Shown one piece after another: positions 8,850-17,147 of a DNA stretch of 64,000 bases. The stretch comes from Pseudoclavibacter sp. RFBB5 (GTDB taxonomy: Bacteria; Actinomycetota; Actinomycetes; Actinomycetales; Microbacteriaceae). The stretch is taken from NCBI RefSeq assembly GCF_002931555.1, contig NZ_PSTZ01000001.1:248001-312000 (forward strand). The letters run 5' to 3'. The notes below the pieces were generated by a model. The model worked only from the letters and a program-made list of their open reading frames with translations, searched no databases and was not told the origin of the DNA. Within the stretch, counting starts at the first letter, position 1; the number at the start of each line of letters is the position of its first letter. The translations under genes and the position numbers were made by a program.

Positions 8850-8871
8850 GTGCCCAGGGTAGTCCGACTGT

Positions 8872-8887
8872 CGATTGTTGACAATCG
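8872..8887. promoter_or_regulatory. 16-bp palindromic operator candidate (GntR type)
   Basis: Two perfect 7-bp arms, CGATTGT and ACAATCG, around a TG centre. It contains TTGTNNACAA, the form recognised by many FCD-type GntR regulators. It lies between the leaderless cation-efflux/GntR operon (start 8849) and chorismate mutase (start 8937), upstream of the efflux -10 box at 8856-8861, and so could control either side. Confidence 0.5.
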
Positions 8888-8936
8888 CCAGCTCGATGAC
8901 TTCTCGTCGGTTCGTGACCCCCGCTAGGCTCGTCCC

Positions 8937-9272
8937 ATGCCTTCTTCGACCGACGCCCCCACTCACGCAGAGCACGCGGCGGATGACGCGGCGCTGCGTC
9001 GCCTGACCTCGATCCGGGGGAGCATCGACAACATCGACGCCGCGCTGGTGCACATGCTCGCGGAGCGCTTCAAGTTCACCACCCTCGTCGGTGAGCTGAA
9101 GGCTGAATACGGCCTCCCGCCCGCGGACCCCGACCGGGAGCGTCGTCAGATCCTCCGATTGCGTCAGCTCGCGGAGGAGTCGCACCTGGACCCCGAGTTC
9201 GCGGAGACCTTCATCAACTTCATCATCGCCGAGGTGATCCGCCACCACGAGCGCATCGCCGAGCAGGGCTAG
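8937..9272 (+). CDS. Chorismate mutase (AroQ type)
   Basis: 111 aa all-helical AroQ protein that rearranges chorismate to prephenate for Phe/Tyr synthesis. The N-terminal ~20 residues are a variable leader. The catalytic helix begins RGSIDNIDAALVHMLAERF and the GELKAEYGL lysine lies downstream, followed by the PDRERRQI arginine cluster. Length and spacing match stand-alone actinobacterial mutases rather than bifunctional fusions; no signal peptide is seen, so it is cytoplasmic. A TAGGCT box ends 6 nt before the ATG, so the message is probably leaderless. It converges on the MalY/PatB-like gene with a 27-nt gap. Confidence 0.88.
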   Translation: MPSSTDAPTHAEHAADDAALRRLTSIRGSIDNIDAALVHMLAERFKFTTLVGELKAEYGLPPADPDRERRQILRLRQLAEESHLDPEFAETFINFIIAEVIRHHERIAEQG

Positions 9273-9299
9273 CGGTCGGGGGGTCGCTCGCGCCGGCTC

Positions 9300-10487
9300 C
9301 TAGCGAGCGGCGAGCGCATCCGCCATGCGCTGGATGATCTCCTCCAGCACCGGCTTGGGGGTCGCGAAGACGATGCGCACGTACTGCTCGAAGCCGGCCC
9401 CGCAGGAGGCGCCCGCCGTGAGGGTGACGCCGGCGTTGTCGAGGAAGAACTTGGCAGGCGGGCCCTCGATGCCGAGCGCTGACACGTCGAGCCAAGCGAC
9501 GTAGGTCGACTCGGGCACGATGGTGCGCACGCCGGGGAGGTGCTCGGCGATGAGCGCGAAGAGGAGCTCTCGGTTCTCGATGAGCGCCCCGTTGACGTCG
9601 TCGAGCCACTCGTCGCTGCTGCTGTACGCGGCTTCGGCCGCGAAGGCGCCGAGGATCGAGGACCCCCAGACGACGCCGAAGCCGAACGTTCGGTAGTGCT
9701 CGAGGTCGTCGTCGTTCGTGAAGATGATCTGGGCGGATTTGAGGCCGGCGACGTTCCAGGCCTTCGAGGCGGCCGTCGACGTCACGGAGTGACGCGCGGC
9801 TTCGGCGGAGATGGATGCGTAGGGGATGTGTGGCGGCCCGTCGAGGGTGAGGGGCGCCCAGATCTCGTCGGCGAAGACGCGGCCGCCGCCGCGTTCGACG
9901 ATGTCGGCCAGGCGGAGCAGCTCCTCGCGCGTGTAGATCGCGCCGGTCGGGTTGTGCGGGTTGACGAGGACGACATTCGCCGGCCCGTTCGCGAAGGCGC
10001 GCTCGATGCCGTCGAAGTCGAGCGTCCACCGGGCGCCCTCGATCACGCCGGGCACTTCGATAGTCTCGCGCCCCTGCAGCGCCTCGGTCACGAGGAACGG
10101 CATGTAGGCGGGCGTCGGCACGATGATGGGGGAGCCCGGCGCGGTGAAGTGGCGCACGAACACGTCGAAGGCGCCCATGACGTCGGCGATGTGGTGGATG
10201 CGCGCGGGTTCGACCGCCCACCCGTAGCGTCGTTCGAAGAAGGCGGATGCCGCGGCCGTGGTCCGCGCCCAGGTCGGCGGGGCGAGGTAGCCGAGCTCGT
10301 CCTTGGCGACGGCGCCGAGGATCGCCTCGCGCACGTTCGGGGCCGTCCCGAAGTCCATCTCGGCAACCCACGCGCCGATCGTGCCCTCGTTGAGGCTCCA
10401 CTTCCGACTGTCGGGGCGGTCGAGCTCGTCGCGGGTGATCGCGTCGAAGCGCGAGGTGGACTCGGTCTTGCTGGTGGGCGAGGGCAT
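9300..10487 (-). CDS. MalY/PatB-type PLP aminotransferase (cystathionine beta-lyase-like)
   Basis: 395 aa fold-type I PLP enzyme. WVAEMDFGTAP and GYLAPP near the N-terminus, NPHNPTGAIYTREEL and ADEIWAPLTL in the middle, and the PLP-lysine block STAASKAWNVAGLKSA identify the PatB/MalY subgroup, which cleaves the C-S bond of cystathionine to homocysteine, pyruvate and ammonia. The late VRIVFATPK carries the carboxylate-binding Arg. The ATG follows a TACGCT box by 6 nt (leaderless). It is divergent from an O-acetylhomoserine sulfhydrylase-like gene 99 bp away, so the pair may connect transsulfuration and direct sulfhydrylation. A general aminotransferase role is possible. Confidence 0.85.
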   Translation of the reverse strand: MPSPTSKTESTSRFDAITRDELDRPDSRKWSLNEGTIGAWVAEMDFGTAPNVREAILGAVAKDELGYLAPPTWARTTAAASAFFERRYGWAVEPARIHHIADVMGAFDVFVRHFTAPGSPIIVPTPAYMPFLVTEALQGRETIEVPGVIEGARWTLDFDGIERAFANGPANVVLVNPHNPTGAIYTREELLRLADIVERGGGRVFADEIWAPLTLDGPPHIPYASISAEAARHSVTSTAASKAWNVAGLKSAQIIFTNDDDLEHYRTFGFGVVWGSSILGAFAAEAAYSSSDEWLDDVNGALIENRELLFALIAEHLPGVRTIVPESTYVAWLDVSALGIEGPPAKFFLDNAGVTLTAGASCGAGFEQYVRIVFATPKPVLEEIIQRMADALAAR

Positions 10488-10586
10488 GGGGGAAGCGTAG
10501 CCACGTGAACGCTCGAGGCCCTTCGCGTGTTTCCAAAGGTTTCGCCGCGGCTCCACAAGCGGACGCGACTTCCGTACGTTGACCGT

Positions 10587-11888
10587 GTGGCCATTGAAGA
10601 GCGAAACGAACAGACCTTTGCGACCAGGCAGATCCACGCCGGCGCAGTCGTCGACAGCGACGTCGGCGCGCGTGTGACCCCGATCTACCAGAGCGCGGGG
10701 TACATCTTCCCGTCGTACGACGAGGCAGAGGCGCGCTTCTCCGGTGAGAGCGTCGGGCGGGCGTACTCGCGCGGCGACAATCCGACGAACGTCGTCGCCG
10801 GCAAGCGCATCGCGAACCTCGAGGGTGGACGAAACGGCCTCGTCGTCTCGAGCGGGCAGGCGGCCATCGCGATGACGCTCTTCTCGCTGGCCGCATCCGG
10901 TGACCACATCCTCTCCACGGCCAGCCTGTACGGCGGCACGCGTCAGCTCTTCGATGGCAGCCTCACTCGGCAGGGCCTGAACTTCGAGTTCCTCACGGCC
11001 GAGGCGACCGAGGAGGACTGGCTCGCCCGGGTGCGTCCGGAGACGCGCGCCGTCTACACCGAGTCGATCCCCAACCCCAAGAACGACGTCGTCGACCTCG
11101 AGCTCCTCGGCCGTGTCGCGGCGAAGGCTGGCGTTCCGCTCATCGTCGACAACACGGTCGCGACGCCCTACCTGTGTCGGCCCATCGAGTGGGGCGCCGA
11201 CATCGTGATCCACTCGACATCGAAGTGGCTGTCAGGCCACGGCTCCGTCATCGGGGGCGTCATCGTCGACGCCGGCAAGTTCGACTGGGCGGCGAACTCG
11301 GAACGGTTCCCGCACTTCACGAAAGGCTCCTTCGAGGGGGCGCCGTCGTTCATCGAGCGATACGGCGCCGACACGTTCATCAGCTACGTGAAGTCGGTGA
11401 CGGTGCTCGACTACGGCCCCACGGTGCCGCCCACGAGCACGTTCCTGCTGCTGCATGGCATCGAGACGCTGTCGCTGCGGATGGAACGGCACGTCGAGAA
11501 CGCGCAACGCGTCGCGGAGTGGCTCGAGGCGCGTCCCGAGGTCGGCTCGGTCGACTACTCGGGCCTGCCGTCGAACGCCTACTACGAGCTCGCGCAGAAG
11601 TACCTCCCGGATGGGGCCGGCTCGGTCGTCTCGTTCGACCTGCCGGGTGGGCCGGAAGCGGCGCGGAAGTTCGTTGAGGCTCTCGAGCTGGTCAGCCACA
11701 TGACGCACATCGGCGACGTGCGGACGCTCGCGCTGCACATGCAGTCGACGATCTTCAAGCGCTCCTCGCAGGAGCAGCGCGACGAGGCCGGGGTGACGCC
11801 AGGGCTCATCCGCCTCTCCATCGGCATCGAGGGGATCGACGACATCCTCGCCGACCTCGAGCGGGGACTCGCGGCGACCAGGGCGTAA
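10587..11888 (+). CDS. Cys/Met-metabolism PLP enzyme, O-acetylhomoserine sulfhydrylase-like
   Basis: 433 aa, the length of O-acetylhomoserine aminocarboxypropyltransferases (MetY), which make homocysteine from O-acetylhomoserine and sulfide. Family motifs are intact: TRQIHAG, YSRGDNPT, SSGQAAIAM, PLIVDNTVATPYLCRP and the PLP lysine in HSTSKWLSGHG; QRDEAGVTPGLIRLSIGIE closes the enzyme. It might instead be a cystathionine gamma-synthase-type paralogue. The GTG start is chosen because a TACGTT -10 box (10575-10580) ends 6 nt before it and no Shine-Dalgarno is present. Confidence 0.87.
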   Translation: MAIEERNEQTFATRQIHAGAVVDSDVGARVTPIYQSAGYIFPSYDEAEARFSGESVGRAYSRGDNPTNVVAGKRIANLEGGRNGLVVSSGQAAIAMTLFSLAASGDHILSTASLYGGTRQLFDGSLTRQGLNFEFLTAEATEEDWLARVRPETRAVYTESIPNPKNDVVDLELLGRVAAKAGVPLIVDNTVATPYLCRPIEWGADIVIHSTSKWLSGHGSVIGGVIVDAGKFDWAANSERFPHFTKGSFEGAPSFIERYGADTFISYVKSVTVLDYGPTVPPTSTFLLLHGIETLSLRMERHVENAQRVAEWLEARPEVGSVDYSGLPSNAYYELAQKYLPDGAGSVVSFDLPGGPEAARKFVEALELVSHMTHIGDVRTLALHMQSTIFKRSSQEQRDEAGVTPGLIRLSIGIEGIDDILADLERGLAATRA

Positions 11889-11931
11889 CCGGGCGCGCGC
11901 ATCCCGCCTGCCGGTCGGACCGGTTGCCCCA

Positions 11932-12468
11932 TCACGCACGCTCGCGGGCCCGGTGCCGGCGAACGGCGGCCCGGTTCGCGCATCGCACCGAGCAGTACCG
12001 CTGACGTCCGTTACGAGTCGTGTCGACGACCACGTTCCTGCACTCGTCGCCGGCGTCCAGTCCGGCTGCGCACCTGCTCAGGCGGTGCATCCCCCGCGTG
12101 GTGAGGTGCAGTGCCGTGCCCACGGTGATCACGGCCAGCAGGATCTCGGGCAGCGACATGTCCCAGTCCCGGTAGTGGAGGTGCCACCCCTCGCTGTCGT
12201 GGTTCGTGAGGCGCGGGTAGGCCGTCGCGGAGGCCATGAGGGTGTTCAGCACGTCAGCGCGCTGCTCGTCGGTGGGCGCATCCACGACCCTGAGCCAGTC
12301 GTCGACCACCGCGCGTGTGCGCGTGTGGTCCTCGGCCTCGGGCGGGAACGGCATCGTCATGCCGTGTTCGCGAGTTCGGGCGAGCAGGGCAGGGCGGTCC
12401 GCTGGCCAGTCGTTGGCGAGGGATGCGGCGAGTTCGACCGCGTATTCACCGTAAGGGTTGAGATGCAT
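11932..12468 (-). CDS. CGNR zinc-finger / ABATE-type protein
   Basis: 178 aa. The helical N-terminal part (LNPYGEYAVELAASLANDW, residues 3-21) is the ABATE-type domain. The C-terminal ~45 residues form a CGNR-type zinc finger with cysteines in SRCAAG, DECRNVVVD and RYCSVRCANRAAVRRHR; the namesake CGNR tetrad reads CANR here. The family is thought to bind DNA or act as a stress/virulence regulator in actinobacteria, but no target is known. It is divergent from a small zinc-site protein (start 12495), with only 26 bp between the two start codons. A TGTAAT hexamer 6 nt before the ATG is a possible leaderless -10. Confidence 0.8.
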   Translation of the reverse strand: MHLNPYGEYAVELAASLANDWPADRPALLARTREHGMTMPFPPEAEDHTRTRAVVDDWLRVVDAPTDEQRADVLNTLMASATAYPRLTNHDSEGWHLHYRDWDMSLPEILLAVITVGTALHLTTRGMHRLSRCAAGLDAGDECRNVVVDTTRNGRQRYCSVRCANRAAVRRHRARERA

Positions 12469-12494
12469 AAGGCTATTACACCAGGCTCGAGGGT

Positions 12495-12794
12495 ATGAAG
12501 AAGCTGACCCCCGCAGGCGACTCCGCAACACGCCCCATCCGACTCCCGAACTCGGCCCGCCGCGGCCACCAGGACTCCCGCCTTCACCAGGACTCCCGCG
12601 CATCCGCAACGGGCTGCGTCGAGCACGGCTGGACGACGGCATCGCACCACTCGACCTCGCTCGGCACGGTGATCTACAGCGAATGCGCAACCTGCGGGGC
12701 GCACCGGGCCGAGCTGCTCGAAGCGCGCGCCCTCTTCCCAGCACCCATCTCGCACGCGATCGCGAGCCCCCCAGCGCGGTCCGCTCGTGCGTGA
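12495..12794 (+). CDS. Small protein with Cys/His zinc-type motif
   Basis: 99 aa; the N-terminal ~40 residues are low-complexity and basic and may be overcalled. The C-terminal half contains a compact conserved-looking block: CVEHGWTTASHHSTSLG, then a Tyr, then ECATCGAHRAELLE, giving a C-x2-H plus C-x2-C set that could bind zinc. I recall similar short actinobacterial proteins with an H-x-W-x-T-x-S-x-H-x-T-S-x-G pattern, function unknown. It is divergent from the CGNR protein. A GAGG lies close before the ATG, and downstream starts are possible. Confidence 0.5.
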   Translation: MKKLTPAGDSATRPIRLPNSARRGHQDSRLHQDSRASATGCVEHGWTTASHHSTSLGTVIYSECATCGAHRAELLEARALFPAPISHAIASPPARSARA

Positions 12795-12899
12795 GTGCGC
12801 GCGCACGCGGTCCGGCCGCCCCGCATCCATCTTCGGGATGACCAAGTTCACCACTTCGGATGACGCGTTCGACCCGGTCCAACGCCTAGGGTCGATGAC

Positions 12900-13367
12900 G
12901 TGCACCCCCGTCGAGCCGTCGCCTTCGCCGCCCTCAGCGTGCTCGCCGCGACATCGCTCTCGGCGTGCGCGACGCCCGAGCCCGTGCGGCTGCTCGACCA
13001 CCTCTCGGTGAACGAGCTCTCGGCCACGATGGAGATCGACGAGCTGCTCCCCGACGACGCATCCGCGTTTGTGCTCGGCTGCCCGTACCGCAACGTGGAC
13101 ACGCTCGCCGCGGACTCCGGCATCGACCGCAACCTGTTCCGCATCGGCGACCGCCACCTGCCCGGGCTCAACACCGACGGCCCGATCGCCCTGCTGCCGG
13201 TCATCGACGGCAAGGTGCGTCCGGGGGTGTCCTACAACACGCAAGACGTGTCCATGTGCGGGACGCACGACACGACGGTCGTTGAGCGAGGCTCCACCCT
13301 CACGTTCGCTCAAGACGGCTACGGGCAGTGGTTCGCTGTCTCCGTGCAGTCAGGCACGCAGGTCTGA
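12900..13367 (+). CDS. Predicted lipoprotein of unknown function
   Basis: 155 aa from a GTG preceded by a TAGGGT -10 box with a 7-nt gap (probably leaderless). Residues 1-23 are a lipoprotein signal peptide with basic HPRR start and lipobox LSAC at residues 20-23. The mature domain is ~130 aa, acidic, with a Cys pair (LGCPYRN around residue 60 and SMCGTHD around residue 119) that could form a disulfide outside the membrane. The IDRNLFRIGD and GPIALLPVIDGKV blocks suggest a small beta-rich fold. I do not recognise the family. Confidence 0.65.
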   Translation: MHPRRAVAFAALSVLAATSLSACATPEPVRLLDHLSVNELSATMEIDELLPDDASAFVLGCPYRNVDTLAADSGIDRNLFRIGDRHLPGLNTDGPIALLPVIDGKVRPGVSYNTQDVSMCGTHDTTVVERGSTLTFAQDGYGQWFAVSVQSGTQV

Positions 13368-13617
13368 GGCGCCGTTGCCCCGGCCAGACGCGGTGAGGTC
13401 CCCGATCCCGCCCTCGGCGTCCGGCCAGCACATGGTGATGAGGTGTCCTGCGTGCGCGGTTCCCGGTGAGGGGTGCTGGGCTGAAGTGTGACGGCCGAAG
13501 CCGTGACGCTGCCCACCGCGTCGACAGGTGGACTGGAAACCGCCAGCCCTCGGTGTGTGCTCGCGCCGTTCGCCTACCGACTCACCGCGTCTTCGTTCGC
13601 ATGCTGGTCCTCGGGGC

Positions 13618-14082
13618 TCAGGCCTCGAGGAGCTCGACCTCCCAGTTCGTGCGTTGGATGACGACATCGAGCTCGCGCAGCGCCTGAGCGACACCGTCCG
13701 CCTTGGCTCGCACGTCGCGCACAGGCAGGGCCGACATCTGCCGCAGCTCGCTGCGCATCTGCCGCTGCCCCCACGACCCCGCCGCCGCATCCGCCGCCCG
13801 AACCAGGACGCTGTGCTGACTGCGCAGCGTCTCGCGCGCCGCGAGGAGGGCCGTTATCGTGCGCCCGTCATCCGTCGGCGCGGAGGCATTCGTGATGTTG
13901 ATCGATGTGACGAGTCGCTCGAGCTGCAGCAGGCGCGTCGCGCACTCGTCGAGGAGCTCGGCGGCGTCTTCCGTCGGCTGCTCACCCTCCTGGTAGGAGG
14001 CGTTCGCGACGATGCGAGCCTGCAACGACTCGATGCGCTTCTGCAGGTCGGCGCGCTCCAGGAGCGCTTCGGCGAGTTTCAT
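13618..14082 (-). CDS. DIP1984-family protein
   Basis: 154 aa helical protein matching the DIP1984 family (also annotated as septicolysin-like), named from Corynebacterium diphtheriae. Visible conserved blocks are MKLAEALLERADLQKRIESL at the start, CATRLLQLERLVTSINITN in the middle and DVVIQRTNWEVELLE at the C-terminus. It is rich in heptad-like Leu/Ala spacing, so a helical bundle or coiled coil is likely. No membrane segment or signal is present; function unknown. It follows the two lipoprotein genes on the same strand (12-nt gap) and may be in their operon. Confidence 0.85.
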   Translation of the reverse strand: MKLAEALLERADLQKRIESLQARIVANASYQEGEQPTEDAAELLDECATRLLQLERLVTSINITNASAPTDDGRTITALLAARETLRSQHSVLVRAADAAAGSWGQRQMRSELRQMSALPVRDVRAKADGVAQALRELDVVIQRTNWEVELLEA

Positions 14083-14094
14083 GGGTCCACGATC

Positions 14095-14997
14095 TCACGT
14101 GGTCGCTGGCTCGATGATGGCAGCGCCGAAGGTCCAATGCTCCCGCGTCATCGTCACGGAGACGGGCCCCGAGACACCCGCGGGGACGTCGAACACGTCG
14201 GCGCGGTCCACCGGGTCGATACTGCAGCTGGCGCCATCGCCGTCGCTCTCGAGAGATCGGTAGTGGATGGAGATCTCCGACGGACTCAGCACGACGAGCT
14301 CGCTCGGCACGAAGGTGCACGGTTCCGCCCGGTCCTGGCGGATGATCGTGAACGTGTCGTCGTCGGCGACGAGCACCGGTTGTCGCTGCGTCGGGTCGGC
14401 CCCCGGAATCAACGCGGACTGCGCAGCGCTGGCGACGGGCGCGACGACGCCGTCGAACGCCGTGACGCTCGGAAGCGGCACCGACGCCGACGCGGAGGGG
14501 GCCTCGAAGGTCAGCGGCTGCTCGTACGAGTCCCCGGTCGCGAAACGGACCTCCATACCCTCGGGTGTGACTCCAGGTGGCACCGTGAACTCGTCGACGC
14601 GCGTCGTCGCGGTGAGGGTGCAGATCTGGCCCGGGTCGCCGACGTAGTCGTAGGTGATGAGGATCGTGTCGGCATCCAGCACCATCAGGCGAACGGGCGC
14701 CTGACTGCACGTGTCCTCGCCGTTGTCGTCGCGGAGCACGCGGAACGTCGCGCCGTCCTCGCTCAGGATCGCGGCGGTCGTGCGGTAGCTCTCGGACTGC
14801 ATCAGGAGCTGCCACTCGTCCCCAGTTGCCGTGCGGGCGACGGCAGGCTCGAACTCCTCGACGTAGACGTCAGAGGCAGGGGCATCGGGCGGTGGTGAGC
14901 TCTCCGCCCGCGGCTCCGCTGGCGCGCATCCCGCGAGCAGGAGGGCAGCGGCCAGACCCGCTGCCAGCGTCGTCGTCATTCTCTTCGCGAAGTGCAC
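14095..14997 (-). CDS. Lipoprotein with two internal repeats, copy 2 of a tandem pair
   Basis: 300 aa. The signal peptide ends in the lipobox LLAGC (residues ~20-24). The mature part contains two related units. Each has a hydrophobic strand followed by RxD...C, a VP.xL.VL strand (APVRLMVLDADTILITY and VPSELVVLSPSEISIHY), a second Cys, and an R.D.F.VP.GV turn (RVDEFTVPPGV and RADVFDVPAGV). This indicates internal duplication and one disulfide per unit. It is a paralogue of the next gene upstream (15010-15948). Family unknown; surface-anchored beta-rich protein inferred. Start is a GTG after a close GAGGA; an in-frame ATG lies 18 nt downstream. Confidence 0.7.
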   Translation of the reverse strand: MHFAKRMTTTLAAGLAAALLLAGCAPAEPRAESSPPPDAPASDVYVEEFEPAVARTATGDEWQLLMQSESYRTTAAILSEDGATFRVLRDDNGEDTCSQAPVRLMVLDADTILITYDYVGDPGQICTLTATTRVDEFTVPPGVTPEGMEVRFATGDSYEQPLTFEAPSASASVPLPSVTAFDGVVAPVASAAQSALIPGADPTQRQPVLVADDDTFTIIRQDRAEPCTFVPSELVVLSPSEISIHYRSLESDGDGASCSIDPVDRADVFDVPAGVSGPVSVTMTREHWTFGAAIIEPATT

Positions 14998-15009
14998 ACG
15001 TCCTCGATT

Positions 15010-15948
15010 TCAGGGGGTTGCTGGTTCGATGTAGAGCGCCTGCGCCGACGGCGTCTCCTCAGTGATCGAGACCGTCACCGTGCCCTCAACGCTGGCAGGA
15101 ATCTCGAATTGCTCCGCCAGGTCGACCGAACCAGGGACGCAGTCGGAGTAACCGCCCTCAACTGAGACGGCGCGGTAGTTGACGGAGACCTCCGTGGCGT
15201 TGAGCACGATCAGCTCGCTCGGCACGGAGTTGCAGGGCTCAAGTGCGTCGAACCGGGCAATGGTGAAGGTGTCGGTGTCGAACGCGACGAGCTTGGGGTG
15301 CCGCGGGATCGACTTGTCGCCCGTCATGAGCGCAGACTCCTCTTCGGTTGCGAGTCTTGACGGGACGTCGACGAGCGCAGTGCTGCTCGAAGCTGAGCCG
15401 GTTGCGGTTGCGGTCGCCGAGTCCGTCGCGGACATCAGCGGAGCCTCGAACGTCAACGGCTGCGACGCAGAATGCGTGTTCGTCATCCGCACTTCGAGCC
15501 CCACCGGATCCACACCGGTCGGCACCCGGAATTCGTCGACTCGCGTCATGCCCGAGGCCAGGCAGGAGACGTAGGGGCTGAGGCGCTCGTAGGTGATGAG
15601 GATGGTGCTCGAGTCGAGGAGCATCAGCCGGGTAGGCGCTTCGCTGCACCCGCCCGAGCCATCGAGTCGCACCAGTCGGAAGCTCTGCCCGTCCTCGCTC
15701 AGCACTGCCGCGCGCATCCGGTACTGGCCGCCCGCGACGAGGGCGCCCATGTCCTCCTCAGTCGCTGTCGGTGCCATTGCCAGCTCGAACTCCTCGAGGT
15801 AGGCGCCAGGACTCACCGTCGCCGACGCGACCGGGCTCTCGCCTGGCGTGCTTGCGCGCGCGCATCCCGCGAGCAGGACGATGCAGAGGAGGACGGCCGA
15901 GGCGACGGCAGCTCGGTGGCGGTGTCGCGGAGCCTCGGGGCTGGTCAT
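15010..15948 (-). CDS. Lipoprotein with two internal repeats, copy 1 of a tandem pair
   Basis: 312 aa paralogue of the adjacent downstream gene (12-nt gap, same operon). Basic N-terminus (RHRHRAAVASA), lipobox LLAGC, a Ser/Thr/Pro linker, then the same two repeat units: APTRLMLLDSSTILITYERL with RVDEFRVPTGV, and VPSELIVLNATEVSVNYRAV with LAEQFEIPASV. A Ser/Thr/Ala-rich spacer (ATATATGSASSSTA) links the units. The ATG lies 6 nt after a TAGTTT -10 box, so the operon mRNA is likely leaderless. It is divergent from the class V aminotransferase gene. Function unknown; extracytoplasmic and lipid-anchored by inference. Confidence 0.7.
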   Translation of the reverse strand: MTSPEAPRHRHRAAVASAVLLCIVLLAGCARASTPGESPVASATVSPGAYLEEFELAMAPTATEEDMGALVAGGQYRMRAAVLSEDGQSFRLVRLDGSGGCSEAPTRLMLLDSSTILITYERLSPYVSCLASGMTRVDEFRVPTGVDPVGLEVRMTNTHSASQPLTFEAPLMSATDSATATATGSASSSTALVDVPSRLATEEESALMTGDKSIPRHPKLVAFDTDTFTIARFDALEPCNSVPSELIVLNATEVSVNYRAVSVEGGYSDCVPGSVDLAEQFEIPASVEGTVTVSITEETPSAQALYIEPATP

Positions 15949-16041
15949 GCGATCAAACTATTGCCGTGAGCGCGACGGCGCCAGTGCTCGACGTGAACGC
16001 ATCCCTCGGCGCGCCTCGACCCCGGTCGCTAGCCTGGCGGC

Positions 16042-17115
16042 ATGTCCTGGATCCACGAATCCGCGTTTTCGGCGGAACCCCTCTACCTGAACACCGCGTC
16101 GATGGGTCTGCCGCCGCAGGCGACGACGGACGCCTTGACGCGTGAACTGGTCGGCTGGAGTGCGGGGCGCAGGCAGGCGAACGACTACGACGGCACCGTC
16201 AGCCGGTCGCGGCAGCTCTACGCGGAGCTCGTGCACGTGCCCGCCCCGTGGGTGGCGATCGGCAACCAGGTCTCACCCCTCGTCGGGCTCATCGCCGCAT
16301 CCGTGCCCGATGGCGCCGAGGTGCTCTTCGCGGAGAACGACTTCACAAGCATCAGCTTCCCGTTCGCGGCCCACGCCGACCGGGGGCTGCGCCTGCGCGA
16401 GGTGCCCGTGCACCGCATCGCGGAGGAAATCGGACCGGAGACGGTGTGGGTTGTCGTGTCGGCCGTGCAGTCGCGCACCGGCGCCGTCGCCGACCTCGAC
16501 GCCATCGAAGCCGCCGCTAAGCGGCACGGCGCACGCACCCTCATCGACCTCACGCAGTCCGCCGGGTGGAAGGACGTCGACGCGAGCCGGTTCGATGCAA
16601 CCGTGTGCGCCGCCTACAAGTGGCTGCTCTGCCCACGCGGCACCGCGTTCCTGACGCTCACCCCGGAACTGCACGAGCGCATCCGCCCCCTCGCCGCGAA
16701 CTGGTACGCGGGCGAAGACCCCTGGTCGAGCATCTACGGGCTGCCGCTCCGTCTCGCCGCCGACGCACGCCGCTTCGACGTCTCGCCCGCCTGGCACGCG
16801 TGGGTCGGTACGGAGGCCTCGCTCGAATTCCTGCTCAGCATCGGTGCGCCCGAACTGGAGGCGCACGCGCTCGAAGTGAGCGCCGCGTTCGCGTCTGCGG
16901 CGGGGCTCCCGGATGCACGCTCCGCGATCCTCGCCCTCGCCCCCGTCGAGGGAGCTGCGGACGAGATCAGGGACACGCTCGAGCGGCTCGACGTCATGGC
17001 CGCGAACCGCGCCGGTAACTTGCGACTCTCCTTCCACGTCCACAACACCGCCGAGGAAGTCGAGCCGCTCGGCGCGGCGCTGAGAGGCCTCGTGCACATC
17101 GTCACAGGGCGCTGA
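16042..17115 (+). CDS. Class V aminotransferase / cysteine-desulfurase-like PLP enzyme
   Basis: 357 aa. The N-terminal LYLNTASMGLPP is the class V signature opening, EVLFAENDFTSISFP and AVQSRTGAVADLDAI follow, and the PLP lysine lies in DATVCAAYKWLLCPRGTAF (around residue 193). It lacks the conserved active-site Cys loop of true NifS/IscS cysteine desulfurases, so a transaminase or lyase role is more likely than Fe-S sulfur donation. The substrate is unknown. The ATG follows a TAGCCT box by 6 nt, so the message should be leaderless. ThrE starts 32 nt downstream and may share regulation. Confidence 0.82.
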   Translation: MSWIHESAFSAEPLYLNTASMGLPPQATTDALTRELVGWSAGRRQANDYDGTVSRSRQLYAELVHVPAPWVAIGNQVSPLVGLIAASVPDGAEVLFAENDFTSISFPFAAHADRGLRLREVPVHRIAEEIGPETVWVVVSAVQSRTGAVADLDAIEAAAKRHGARTLIDLTQSAGWKDVDASRFDATVCAAYKWLLCPRGTAFLTLTPELHERIRPLAANWYAGEDPWSSIYGLPLRLAADARRFDVSPAWHAWVGTEASLEFLLSIGAPELEAHALEVSAAFASAAGLPDARSAILALAPVEGAADEIRDTLERLDVMAANRAGNLRLSFHVHNTAEEVEPLGAALRGLVHIVTGR

Positions 17116-17147
17116 CGCGGACCCCATCCCGCAACTAGACTCCCGCC

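Noticed and set aside
16042-17115. Cysteine desulfurase for Fe-S assembly
   Set aside because: The PLP lysine is present but the conserved active-site cysteine loop is not seen, and no Fe-S genes are adjacent.
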